Shown: positions 46,509 to 58,099 of the stretch, piece after piece
Position numbering within the stretch: position 1 is the stretch's first letter
How the letters are laid out: each line of letters opens with the position of its first letter
From: Beroe forskalii
Lineage: Eukaryota; Ctenophora; Nuda; Beroida; Beroidae
NCBI GenBank assembly: GCA_011033025.1
Contig: WFMF01000103.1
Location: forward strand, 186,001-250,000
Reading direction: 5' to 3'
DNA: 64,000 bases
Translations under genes and position numbers: made by a program
The notes under the pieces: model-generated
What the model was told of the DNA's origin: nothing
The model's database searches: none
What the model saw: the letters and a program-made list of their open reading frames with translations, nothing else

Positions 46509-49500
46509 TTATTTCCATCTTTGACCTGTAGTGGGCTTCTGTTCAGATCTTCCAGCGGAGGTTCTTCTACCACCAGTATTAGGAGAGACAGATGGACCCG
46601 AAACCTTGCGGCCACCTGTATTAGGAGAGACAGATGGACCAGAAACCTTGCGGGCACCAGTATTAGGAGAGACAGATGGACCAGAAACCTTGCGGGCACC
46701 AGTATTAGGAGAGACAGATGAACCAGAAATCTTGCGGGTACCAGTATTAGGAGAGACAGATGGACCAGAAACCTTGCGGCCACCAGTATTAGGAGAAACA
46801 GATGGACCAGAAACCTTGCGGGCACCAGTATTAGGAGAAACAGATGGACCCGAAACCTTGCGGGCACCAGTATTAGGAGAGACAGATGGACCAGAAATCT
46901 TGCGGCCACCAGTATTTGTGGCTGAACCTGGCGTCTGGCGAGCACCATATCTTGGTGAAGGAGATGGGGCTGAAGTCTTGCGGGTGCCAGTATTAGGGGA
47001 AGGAGATGGGGCTGAAGTCTTGCGGGAACCAGTATTAGGGGAAGGAGAAGGACGAGCGCTGGCCACAGAGAATTTTTTACCAGTGGCCGATGATCCAGCA
47101 GCAGAAGAGCCTACACCAGCAGTGTTAACAAACCCTACACTCTTTCTAGCCTTCCTTTCATTAACAGCAGCAGCAATGACGGCTTTTGAAGGTTTATTCA
47201 TGACTGGAGGACCATGTTTCTTTTCCTTCTGAGCTTCCCTCTGCACGCCAATCGGCTTTGGAGGGCCGGTGGGCCTTCGCTTCGCCAACTTAGCGATGAC
47301 TGGGTTTTCTGCCAGTCTCATCTGAAATGATTGATCATTATAACTTGACAAGTTGATGTACGTTATGATAATGGTATATAGTGTTACATTTGAACTGATT
47401 GTTCAAGTGTTCAAGGTTAAGCCGAGTATTGATTAGCGCAGTACTTTTAAATCGAATGAGGAGAAGCCGAGTGCAATAATTGCAACAGTACCAAGTGGCG
47501 TTTAATTATCAGCGCATTGTACCACGACACATTTTGTGATAATCTACTAATTTAGGTCGTCTACTACTTTGATATGAATAACTAAATTTCACGCTTATGG
47601 ACTTAGCTATACTGTTGACCTAATTGCATGGCTTTCATTTGCACGGAAGTAGAACTTGCTTAAAGTTTTACCATACTAAAGCAATTTAAGTTCTGCCCAT
47701 ATCGGGTAAAGACGCTTTAATAAATCTAATCCTGGAGTAAGGCTATAGAAAACGTATGTTAGGGGTATGGTACTTAGGCACTTACTGCAGTTGCACTCGG
47801 CACTTTCTTTACACTAAAAGTAGTTTTCGTTACTTTTGCCAGTATTTCTGCTTTTCCTTTCACTGCCGATTCCTGCCAATATATCAAATAGTTATCTCGA
47901 AAGAACGTTAACAAGTTAAAATTTATTTTGGGTGAAATTGGAAATGCAACTCTAAAATTTTCTGAATCATGCATGAAAGGAACCGATTGGAGCTTTAGGG
48001 GGAGTGTAGCAAGGGTACTCACATCATGTTCAGCATCAGTGAGATACGACGTGTCAGCATTCTCCAGAACATCTTTCCTCTTGCCATAATCATTGATCTT
48101 CTCCAGCGTATCTTCTTTTGCCATTTTAAGTTTCTCCATTCGCTGCTCCTCCTCAACTTGTTTCTCAACCTCTTTGCCCGCCACCTTGTGCATAGCGGAC
48201 TCCTGAAATGAACGGATCAGTAAGTAAGTTATTTATTTATATGTCCAATTTTAAGAATAGAACCTAAAATTCCTTGCAAGTTGCCAACAAGAATTCAGGC
48301 TTTGAAAAGTTTTAGGTTTCAAATTTTAAGTCACATGGTTGGTTAAAGAAATTGAAAATGGAAACTTTCTAATTTGTATGATTTAATCTCTCTCACTCTC
48401 TCAGAACCTATTTGTAGACCAAATGTGGAGTATTCCCCGGCCCTAAATAACGTATTTCAATATGCTCCTGCTTATGATTGAAATGAAAATATTGCAAACC
48501 CTACACAAGACACATCATCCACGGCACTACATATTATTGAGTTATTGTCACAGGTGTTTTTAATGAAAATATTGCCCGAGTATAACATTTAACTGACCAG
48601 GCATGCAGAAGAGCTGCGTTTCGTCCGATTAATGGGATATTTAATCATTATACGATCGAGGAGGCAAGAGGACCTCGTCTTGCTCCTATATAATGTAGAG
48701 GATATTTGTCTCCCACACGGATATATAATATATATATAGAATATATTTATTTCCTGCAATGTGTGCCGTGCAAATTAATCTGAGAATCTATCAGTGGGGG
48801 AGCAGGAAGATAGACGTACCAACTAACTTACCTACTAACTTACTATCTAATGTGGAATATTAACAACACCTTCTCCGTTAGTAATAATATTCCATAATGA
48901 TGAGTGAAAATAATATTTTAATATGCTAGGAGAGCAGAGCCAGTGAGCCACCTACTTGTGCAACTTCGTTTTAATATTATGATCCTTAATATTATATGCC
49001 AACCTACCATTCACACATTCACTGCAAAGTGCAAAGACCAGCGGTGATTATCCAGACTCACACAGTTATACGCTCATCTCCAAGAAGAAATAACCCTCTC
49101 TATATTTGGGCTAATGACTCGATACACAGATACTCTGGACCCTGATGGATAAGTCGCCAAAAGTCCCAAGGCCTCTAAACCCATCGATATTAGCATATTC
49201 TCATATTGAACAATGGGTATTACCCATTGGGTATAACGCATGCTCCAAGGAGAATGTACCATAAACTCATAAAGGGATTGCAGTAACCTAGTACCTGCTC
49301 AATAACTAAGCACTGCAATCGACCTTAATATGATAATCAAAAGTTAGATTCGAGTGACATTTGTCAGAATGAAATATATCTGAGTGTAGCATGGGCAGTT
49401 TCAATCAAATTAATATCAGTGCGCAACTGTGCAGGCTTATTTTCATGGTAATGCAGAATATTGACGGCTTCATTTCACTCAAGGCCCAAGAGAGCATTCT

Positions 49501-49687
49501 GTATTTGCTGGGGTTATCATCAGCATTGCAATGGACTAGCCCCAACTTCTAAACGATGGTCAGAAACGTTGATATTTCTGCTCTAATAACTGCTCTTGAA
49601 TAGTTTCACACATACTAACTATCTTAGCGTTAGTAAGCAAGGTGCAGAATTAAAGAATATAATATACTTAAAGAATATACTTACCAT
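46509..49687 (-). CDS. Basic, disordered SP-repeat protein (unknown)
   Basis: Proposed four-exon gene of ~360 residues: an exon ending in ATG (49685-49687, followed by donor GTAAGT), 48023-48202, 47786-47872 and 46509-47321. All introns are phase 0 with GT-AG ends (for example GAT|GTGAGT, TTTCAG|GAG, GCA|GTAAGT, TTTCAG|ATG). Residues ~2-61 form a charged helix or coiled coil (EVEKQVEEEQRMEKLKMAKE). Residues ~90-155 are basic and proline-rich (LAKRRPTGPPKPIGVQ). Residues ~180-345 are about a dozen 14-residue repeats on the pattern GPSVSPNTGxRKVS, rich in Ser-Pro and Lys/Arg. I recognise no family. The composition suggests a phosphorylated, polyanion-binding (microtubule- or nucleic-acid-type) protein, which is inference. 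The first exon is the weakest part: it contributes only the Met, and a foldback transposon begins 40 bp upstream of it. Confidence 0.7.
48203..49684 (-). other. Putative intron 1 of the SP-repeat gene
   Basis: 1.48 kb of AT-rich DNA with an (AT)n tract near 48720-48750. No other exon is convincing; a missed small phase-0 exon is possible. The minus frame at 49074-49262 is not recognisable. Confidence 0.45.
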
Positions 49688-50649
49688 GGCCTGAAACGTT
49701 ACCTTGATCGTAGCTTAAACCCCCACTTAGTCTGGTCAGTTAAGGCAAAAAAAGGGCCGCCGCCTGCAACGGCTTGAAACACCTTATTGACCGGTTCAGT
49801 GATGTAGTTTTAACCCTCCTTATTGCAAATCCGGAGGGACCTATTTTTGTTAGGTGGTGGGACATGGCGCAATTGCGCCATTTCGGCGCCATGGCGCCGA
49901 AAATGCTAACTTTTGCTAGGAAGGTCGTAGAGACTTCGTTTTTAGCTTAAAAGAACCGCAATGGCCATGTTTATATACGACTTGTTAGTAAACATATGCC
50001 CTAAAACGCTCACAAGCCGAGTTATGGGCGAAAAACTGTTTTTAGCCCATGCGCAGGCTTAAATTTGGCGATTTTTTATAACTTGAGTCAGGAGGGTCAT
50101 AGAGACTTTGTTAATAGCTTAAAAGAATCGCAATGACCACGTTTATATACGACTTGTTAATAAACATAAGTCCAAAAATTCTCACAAGTCGAGTTATGGG
50201 CGAAAAACTGATTTTAAATCCACATATGGGTCCAAATATTTGGCCCAAAATGGATCTAATTCATTATTCCAAGTTATAATCTTTCAATTGAAGCATTTCA
50301 AGTGATCACAAGTCATACATCTTGACATAAAAGAGTTCTTTAAACGATTTGAACCTGCTGTTGTTCATTCAATGGGGTGGCAAGTTTGATATCCCGGACA
50401 ATGGGGGAGCCAAAATGCCTTCCCTTAATCTTGGTATACCTTATTGGCCTTTAACCAGCCACTTGGACAATTTTTTCAAACAGTTTCCAAACCAAGAAAT
50501 TTTTGCTCAAAAATAGCCACGACAACCAACTTATACTTATTTTAAATTGCATCAAAAAACTCAAATACTGGCCTAATATCATGATTTAGGTCATTATCTG
50601 TGTTATACAATGACACAGATAATGAGTAATAATAGTAGTTTCATCTGAC

Positions 50650-51830
50650 CAAAGTGATCGCCCATACCAGACCTACCAGCTTATCCTGGCTAAACTGCAT
50701 AATATGGCTCCAGCCTACATTGGGCTAATGGGCTACTGGAATGCCTTGGGCTAACTCCCAAGCACGGGATCACCCGTACCAGACTAACCCTTATCCTGGG
50801 CTATACCGCATATGGCTCCACCCTACCTTGGGCTAACTCCCAAACACAGGAGTCAGGATCAACCATGCCAGACTAACCCTTATCCTGGGCTATACCGCGT
50901 ATGGCTCCACCCTACCATGGGCTACTGGAATGCCTTGGGCTAACTCCCAAACACGGGATCAACCATTACAGACTAACCCTTATTCCGGGCTATACCGCAT
51001 ATGGCTCCTCCCTACCTTGGGCTAACTCCAAAACACAGGATCAACCATACCAGACTAACCCTTATCCTGGGCTATACTGCATATGGCTCCAACCTACCTT
51101 GGGCTACTGGAATGCCTTGAGCTAACCCCCAACTCCCCAAGCACGGGCTCAACCATGCCAGACTCGCCCTTATCCTGGGCTAACCCGCATATAGCTCAAC
51201 CCTACCTTGGGCTACTGGAATTTGTCTTGGGCTAACTCCCAAACACGGGATCAACCATACCAGACTAACCCTTATCCTGGGCTATACCGCATATGGCTCC
51301 ACCCTACCTTGGGCTACTGGAATGTCTTGGGCTAACTCCCAAACACGGGATCAACCATACCAGACTAACCCTTATCCTGGGCTATACCGCGTATGGCTCC
51401 ACCCTACCTTGGGCTACTGGAATGTCTTGGGCTAACTCCCAAACACGGGATCAACCATACCAGACTAACCCTTATCCTGGGCTATACCGCGTATGGCTCC
51501 ACCCTACCTTGGGCTACTGGAATGTCTTGGGCTAACTCCCAAACACGGGATCAACCATACCAGACTAACCCTTATCCTGGGCTATACTGCATATGGCTCC
51601 ACCCTACCTTGGGCTACTGGAATGTCTTGGGCTAACTCCCAAACACGGGATCAACCATACCAGACTAACCCTTATCCTGGGCTATACCGCATATGGCTCC
51701 ACCCTACCTTGGGCTACTGGAATGTCTTGGGCTAATTCCCAAACACGGGATCAACCATACCAGACTAACCCTTATCCTGGGCTATACCACGTATGGCTCC
51801 ACCCTACCTTGGGCTCCCCCTCACTTGATT
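50650..51830 (+). repeat. ~100-bp tandem satellite, about 11 units
   Basis: Units of 100 bp (start AACCATACCAGACTAACCCT; contain TGGCTCCACCCTACCTTGGG). The six units from about 51250 to 51830 are nearly identical, and the outer units are more varied or shortened. Overlapping 80-codon frames (MAPPYLGLLECLG) reflect the 100-bp periodicity rather than a gene. Confidence 0.95.
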
Positions 51831-51889
51831 GGGCTCCCCTTTGCTACATTGGGCTACCGCACTCACTCGCCCACATACAAACATGCCCT

Positions 51890-53340
51890 CCCCTAATTTG
51901 TGATCCCCATGCTAACTCAGGCTAACCCATGCTAACTCAGGCTCACCATGCTAACTCAGGCTCCCCCTGTATTAACTTGGGCTCCTCCCATGATAACTCA
52001 GGCTCCCCCCGTATAAACTTTGGCTCCCCCATGAAAAATCGGGCTCCCCCATGATAACTCGGGCTACCCTCATGATCATAACTCGGGCTCCCCGATTCTA
52101 ACTTGGGCTAACCCCATAATAACTCGGGCTCCCCCTGTATTAAATTGGGCTCCTCCCATGATAAATCGGGCTCCCCCGTATAAACTTTGGCTCCCCCCTG
52201 ATAACTCGGGCTACCACCATAATACCTTGTCCCCCCCCCTTCGCATTAACTCGGGCTCCCCCGTATTAACTCGGAATCCCCCCATGATAACTCGGGCTCC
52301 TCATACTAAATTGGGCACCCCCATGATAACTCGGCCTACCCCCATGATAACTCGGGCTCCCCCGTATTAACTCGGACTCCCCCCATGATTACTGGGGCTC
52401 CCCCATACTAAATTGGGCACCCCCATGATAACTCGGGCTCCCCCCTTATAAACTCGGGCTTCCCCGTATTAACTCGGGCTCCCCCATACAAACTCGGGCT
52501 CCCCCATACTAAATTGGGCACCCCATGCCATCTTGGTCCCCCCGTAATATTTGGACACGTAGGCTTCCCCATACTAGCTTCGGTTCTCCATATACTAACT
52601 CAGGCTAACTAACTCCCCCATGATAACTCGGCCTACCCCCATGATAACTCGGGCTCCCCCATATTAACTCGGACTCCCCCCATGATTACTGGGGCTCCCC
52701 CATACTAAATTGGGCACCCCCATGATAACTCGGGCTCCCCCCTTATAAACTCGGGCTTCCCCGTATTAACTCGGGCTCCCCCATACAAACTCGGGCTCCC
52801 CCATACTAAATTGGGCACCCCATGCCATCTTGGTCCCCCCGTAATTTTTGGACACGTAGGCTTCCCCATACTAGCTTCGGTTCTCCATATACTAACTCAG
52901 GCTAACTAACTCCCACATGATAACTCGGGCTCCCCCCCCCCCCCGTATGAACTTTGGCACCCCCATCCCCCATGAAAGCATGAAAACCCGTGCCCCCCAT
53001 GATAACTCGGGCTCATCCATGATAACTCGGGCTCCCACCGCATTGACTCGGGCTCCCCCATGCTAACTCGGACTCCCCCGTATTATTAACTTGGGCTCCC
53101 CCATGATCGATAACTCGGGCTCCCCCATGTACTAACTCGGGCTCCCTCATGATAACTCGGGCAACCCCCATCATAAATCAGCTACCCCGTATCAACTTTG
53201 CCTCCCCCATGAAAACTGGGGCTCCTCCATGCTAACTCGGGCTACCACAATAATAACTCGGGCTCCCACTGCATTAACTCGGGCTCCCAAGGCTAACTCG
53301 GGCTACCCCAATGATAACTCATTTGCAGTTGCACTCTGTG
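51890..53340 (+). repeat. ~20-bp CTCGGGCTCCCCCATGATAA minisatellite with a duplicated block
   Basis: About 70 degenerate copies of a 19-21-bp unit. A block of ~300 bp (52320-52612) is repeated almost exactly at 52620-52915, including CCATGCCATCTTGGTCCCC and CACGTAGGCTTCCCCATACT. C-rich on the plus strand. Confidence 0.9.
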
Positions 53341-53414
53341 CGCAAAATGGGCCCAATTCAATGCAAATTAATACGGGTAATTAATGCAGGTTAATACTGA
53401 ATCCAGGTAGTTAT

Positions 53415-53640
53415 TATCGGGGAGCCCGACTTGGTATCAGGTAGCCCGAATAGTACGGAGGAGCCCACTTTGGTATGGGGTAGCACAAATAGTATGGGAG
53501 AGCCCAATTTAGTATGGGGGAGCTTGAGTTATTAGGGGAGCCCAAGTTAATATGGGGGGCCCAATTTGGTATGAAGGAGCCCAAGTTGGTAGTTATGGTG
53601 CAGGCTAAGTTAGAATGTGGGAGACCAAGTTGACCTGATA
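53415..53640. repeat. Inverted block of the same minisatellite
   Basis: Units appear here in reverse complement (GGGGAGCCCAAGTTAATATG), facing the array at 51890-53340 across ~75 bp of unique sequence. The minus-strand frame 53414-53677 is the repeat read in translation. Confidence 0.85.
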
Positions 53641-53760
53641 AAGTGCTGCAAGTGTCGTTCAGCCAAATGTGAAACATGTCCTTGTAGAAAGACTGGTGTG
53701 TTTACTCAGATGTGGCTGCAAGGGGAGGTGCAACAATTTGAAGTGCAACAATTAAGGGAA
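53632..53760 (+). pseudogene. Short Cys-rich (CXC-like) coding trace
   Basis: Reads LIKCCKCRSAKCETCPCRKTG. The spacing of Cys pairs (CKC...KCETCPC) resembles the first half of a CXC/TSO1-like zinc motif, which some transposon proteins carry. Only about 20 residues fit, and the usual second half is absent. It may be the last piece of the foldback element's former protein. Confidence 0.3.
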
Positions 53761-54615
53761 GGCATTTTGGCTCCCCCATTGTCCGGGATATCAAACTTGC
53801 CACCCCATTGAATGAACAACAGCAGGTTCAAATCGTTTAAAGAACTGCTTTATGACAAGATGTATGACTTGTGATCACTTGAAATGCTTCAATTGAAAGA
53901 TTATAACTTGGAATAATGAATTAGATCCATTTTGGGCCAAATATTTGGACCCACATTTGGATTTAAAATCAGTTTTTCGCCCATAACTCGACTTGTGAGC
54001 ATTTTTTGGACTTATGTTTATTAACAAGTTGTATATAAACGTGGTCATTGCGATTCTTTTAAGCTATTAAAAAAGTCTCTATGACCCTCCTGACTCAAGT
54101 TATAAAAAATCGCCAAATTTAAGCCTGTGCATGGGCTAAAAACAGTTTTTCGCCCATAACTCGGCTTGTGAGCGTTTAAGGGCATATGTTTATTAACAAG
54201 TCGTATATAAACGTGGTCCTTGCGATTCTTTTAAGCTATTAACAAAGTCATTATGACCCTCCTGACTCAAGTTATAAAAAATCGCCAAGTTTAAGCCTGC
54301 GCATGGGCTAAAAACCGTTTTTCGCCCATAACTCGGCTTGTGAGCGTTTTAGGGCATATGTTTATTAACAAGTCGTATATAAACATGGCCATTGCGGTTC
54401 TTTTAAGCTAAAAACGAAATCTCTACGACCTTCCTAGCAAAAGTTAGCATTTTCAGCGCCATGGCGCCAAAATGGCGCAATTGCGCCATGTTCCACCACC
54501 TAACAAAAATAGGTCCCTCCGGATTTGCAATAAGGAGGGTTAAAACTACATCACTGAACCGGTCATTAAGGTGTTTCAAGCCGTTGCAGGCGGCAGCCCT
54601 TAACTGACCAGACTA

Positions 54616-55790
54616 ACTTAAATACTGACGTTAATAACCCTAACCTTAGCTCCCACCATTATAACCCATCAGCCCAATCCTCCATTGCAACCCCACTGCT
54701 GATTTGCACGTGCACGCGTATTGCTATAAACACGGCTGACAAATTTGCCCGATTTTTGCCTTGACCAATTAACTACCTTTCCAGACACTTTTTAAAGAAT
54801 TCACTTCAAATTGACTTCAAATCCAGAATTCTGGAACCATTCTGGATCCAGCGCATTTTCTGCCAGCAAAAAATTCCAAAGTAAACTCCAAGAAAGAAGG
54901 TTGTCCACACCAGCAAACTAATTAACCACCTCTTTTGTTTTATATGAGGTATAAGATAAACAAAAGCGACCTAATATTTCGACTTGTGTAACCTGTGGCA
55001 GTACAATCTTTTAATTTACCCCAGACATTCGCGTAACAAGTGGTGGGAACTTGATCTCAATTCATTATATTACGAGCCAACTTTAAAACCTCTTGCATCC
55101 AATGAATGTACAAATATGGAAATGAAAATTGATATTTCAGTAATTTCATCGCCGCGGCCGCAGCCCCAAGAAGGAAAATGACGCCGACGTGACAGGTGGC
55201 TTTTTGAAAACCGCTATGAACTCTCTCCGCTTAGGTTGGAAACAACAGAGCAATGATGCATGTCTCGGACGCATGTGTACAGACATTTAATGAAGTAAAA
55301 AGTACGGCTTTTTGAATATTGATGCCAGTGATTCTAGCATAGAGCTACTGCAATATTCTAGAATGAGAGGGTTCAATGCCCCATGAATTTCTAGACAGTG
55401 AATTATCTGATTATGAGTTAGTGAATCAGTCGATTTACCGAGATTCGGTTCCCCGTTTAAGAACAGGATCGCAGTTGATCCCAATATCCGTGTAAAGGTA
55501 ACGTCCCTGATCGATATCATTGGGAACGAAGGTCTAAATGGGGACGACAAAATCTCAAAGAATTTTATGTCATAGGTATAACTGAGTATTTATTGAAAAA
55601 GTTCTAAAAAAACTCACTTTCGCTCTTTGGAAAATTCTACACCATGCTCGATAGGTAGAGAGGTAGGTACATGTCATCCTATTCCCCCCCTTCCATATCT
55701 CACAACATGGCGTTATTTTTAGAGGTTGATGCAGTGATCGTGGTAAGGCATAATATGCTACATTATTTTTCGCTCTGTTGGCCGTGCCTG
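54616..55790. other. Flank beyond the foldback element
   Basis: If the foldback element is a later insertion, this is the displaced upstream region of the SP-repeat gene. It contains a GC-rich patch (CCGCGGCCGCAGCC, 55149) within AT-rich DNA. The frame 54984-55181 (65 codons) is not recognisable. Confidence 0.4.
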
Positions 55791-55794
55791 TCAT

Positions 55795-55890
55795 GTGGTA
55801 GCCACCTAGCGGTCACGTGGTGACCACGTGACTGACCTTGTGGCAGGCATTTACCACGTGAACGTGTCTCCTGACCGTGTCACGTGACTA
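55795..55890. promoter_or_regulatory. Cluster of CACGTG sites
   Basis: Four CACGTG palindromes occur within ~75 bp (near 55815, 55823, 55855 and 55880), in GGTCACGTGGTGACCACGTG-type context. CACGTG is the E-box core for bHLH-ZIP factors. Equally, such words are subterminal repeats in the MULE here (38.2 and 40.8 kb) and occur at 63430-63455, so this may be an old transposon end. Confidence 0.4.
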
Positions 55891-56764
55891 TGACTTGACC
55901 TGCCCCATCAGAATAATCCGATTCCCAATCTACTATAGCAAATCTACAAATATCCACGCACGAAAAATTGGCGGTTGTATGTTATTGACTCGCTATTTTG
56001 ATACCTAATAATGAGCTCATATCAAGGCAAAAGTTACTGCAACCATGTACGTGAAACATGATGGTATCTATTACCTATGGAGTAAAAAACTTGGATACGG
56101 GCCAATATGAATATTCTGGATGTCACACGAGAGGGGAAGAGCATAGTTGCGTCATAGGTAGTTAGAATTTTTCGTCGGCAGGTTATGAAAAACGTATTGA
56201 AATTAAGAATAAGTATAATCACGTAATGATTGCTTTAAAAAGAATCCAATTCCTTATCCTATGACGTAATAGTTGGAACTTCATTCATTCATGGATACGA
56301 TCATAGGCGTTGCGAATGGTGTAGATTACAGAAATGCTACAACAAACATTAGACAAATGGATTGTGCCGTGAAGCGGGTACTACCTTTTTAGTAAGCATG
56401 TTTTTTCCATAATACGGTTTATGCAGTTAAGCGCACATGATTGATACTATCTGTGAACTCCGGAGCAGAAAATGATTAAAACATTAGTAGTCAACAGCAA
56501 ATGCTAAGAGCAAGCGCACAATCCGTAAAAATTTCTGAAGTGACTGCATTTACTTCCTATCAATTACAAGTACCGCAGCTGATCCTCCTGAGCTTGCCGT
56601 TCCATAAATCTCGTATTTTCTCCTCCATTCAACCTGACCGGGTCACGTGTTCTAGAGTGAATTATGCGTAGCACGCGGAACTGACGTGGTAGACATATCA
56701 GCCAGTAATGTAGCTGCATTGAAATCACTAGTAGAAGCTCAAATGCCACGAGACAGGGTCAGGG
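55891..56764. other. No recognisable gene
   Basis: AT-rich single-copy-looking DNA with a few short frames. Nothing assigned. Confidence 0.4.
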
Positions 56765-56890
56765 GAGGCCCGTAGCGGGCTGCTATTGGTGCACAAAGTC
56801 ACGTGAATGAAAATGCATGAATGCATGCATTTAGGTCAACTTTTTTGACGGCAATCGATCCCTCTTATCTCCATAGCGAAAAATAAGAGC
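56765..56890. repeat. Dispersed repeat shared inverted with 23175-23275
   Basis: Contains CCCGTAGCGGGCTGCTATTG, AAAATGCATGAATGCATGCA and TTTGACGGCAATCGAT. It directly adjoins the hairpin at 56891. Confidence 0.75.
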
Positions 56891-56953
56891 GTTATTGGTC
56901 GTGTAACATCGTGTCGTGCCTTCGGCACTCCACTCTGTTACACGACCAATAAC
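56891..56953. repeat. 63-bp hairpin with two tandem-GA mismatches
   Basis: Perfect 18-bp outer stem (GTTATTGGTCGTGTAACA and inverse), then TC opposite TC, then GTG/CAC, then a second TC opposite TC, then GTGCC/GGCAC closing a TTC loop. On the minus strand this reads GA mismatches and a GAA loop. Every position fits. It is the most regular member of the hairpin family. Confidence 0.93.
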
Positions 56954-57996
56954 TACTCTAATATGATGTAGTACTCTAATTTTCTCTCTTGTGTTCTACT
57001 TGGGACTCCCGACGATAAGTCTAGCGTTACCCCCGCGGTATCGCGCCGTTCCCAACTTTCCATACGTAAAGCTATGATATTAATGATTTTTGGAATCGGA
57101 GGACGTCTTTAATTAATCGAATTTGATGTTGTCCTCTGCTCACCTTGTTGCGAAAAAGTGAAGGTTCAACGTAATCATCTCAACACATCTTTCTATAGTA
57201 ATTACGACATTTTAACTACCGATTTATTTTGTGGGCATATTGGCGGATATCAAGCTTTGTGTATAATAATGCGATGTAGTACTTTAATTTTTTCAACCGC
57301 AATGAATAGGTTAAATGTGAAAGGCTCTGAGGAGGATCAAAACTTTAAAATGATTGTGATAATATTCATATACCATAATATTCAGATGGCGTATTATGTA
57401 ATCTAATTTTATCATGATAGGTCGCAGAAGCTGTAAAGTGGGAGCTGTAAAGCCGAGCCATTGCTATATCAAAACTGAATTTTGTTACTTTACACGTTGC
57501 TTTTTCGCACTGCTAACTAATTGGATGTTAATAAATTTTCGATTTCAATCACATTGATTTTACGTCGCTGAGTACTTGAGTACTTCAATTAAGTAGATCC
57601 TAATCTGAATATCATCGATCGACGACATAATTTAGGTGGATATTATGCTTCATATTTTCTTTTTTTCTCAAGATATGTATTACATGGGACCATCCAAGCC
57701 TGTTCTGTTCTAAAGAATGTTCCGTTCAAATTTTTTTTAAATCCTGGTTTTTATTCATAAATCGCCAGATTAACTGAATCTTAGGATAATTTGTAATTTT
57801 ATATTGGTACCAGATGCTAATGTTGCTTTTTTGACGCGATTACTTTATTTATATGATGCATCTTGTACTCTCGTAAATTCCAAAAAATTACCTAATTAAT
57901 GGCAGTTAATTCAATTAGGACATCCTTTGAAATTTTTGGGGACGACCAATTAATTATGATATCGATCTGGGGGTAACGTAAGGGCAAAGTGAGGAT
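56954..57996. other. No recognisable gene
   Basis: AT-rich. The plus frame at 57158-57406 (82 codons) is not recognisable. Nothing else noted. Confidence 0.4.
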
Positions 57997-58048
57997 AAAA
58001 TAATTTATGGTAAAATAATTTATTCATTATTTTACCATAAATTATTTT
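57997..58048 (-). repeat. Perfect 23-bp-arm hairpin in the 3' flank of the coiled-coil gene
   Basis: 57997-58019 and 58026-58048 are exact reverse complements around a TTATTC loop. It starts 52 bp past the stop codon of the 58100-60096 gene, so it probably lies in its 3' untranslated region. It could be an RNA stem-loop or a tiny MITE remnant. Confidence 0.8.
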
Positions 58049-58099
58049 CCACTGAAATCATAATTAATTTTAGTAAGTAAAGTAGGTACTAGAACTTAT

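Larger units (their letters stand above)
49728..54615. mobile_element. 4.9-kb foldback transposon carrying satellite arrays
   Basis: Termini TAGTCTGGTCAGTTAAGGC (49728) and its inverse (ending 54615), with ACT on both flanks (49725-49727, 54616-54618) as a possible 3-bp target duplication. Inverted arms: left ~49728-50435, right ~53757-54615. The right arm is longer because a ~150-bp internal block (CGCCCATAACTCGGCTTGTGAGCG) is repeated. Each arm carries a GGCGCAATTGCGCC palindrome. The interior holds a MITE fragment (50440-50640), tandem arrays (50650-53640) and a short Cys-rich coding trace. It encodes no transposase. Another arm copy is at 2370-2837. Confidence 0.92.

Noticed and set aside
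46531..47232. A 233-codon plus-strand gene and a second minus-strand frame (46499-46948)
   Set aside because: Both are other-frame readings of the 42-bp coding repeat; the splice-supported frame is the SPNTG one.
50901..51925. Several overlapping 80-codon genes starting MAPPYLGLL
   Set aside because: They are the same 100-bp satellite read repeatedly in shifted frames.
49728..54615. A long intron carrying hidden exons joining the coiled-coil and SP-repeat genes into one
   Set aside because: The coiled-coil gene has a clear stop at 58100-58102, and the interval is a complete TIR-bounded element.
55795..55890. Confident E-box promoter of the SP-repeat gene
   Set aside because: Similar CACGTG words are subterminal repeats of the MULE and occur near other repeats, so a transposon origin is as likely.
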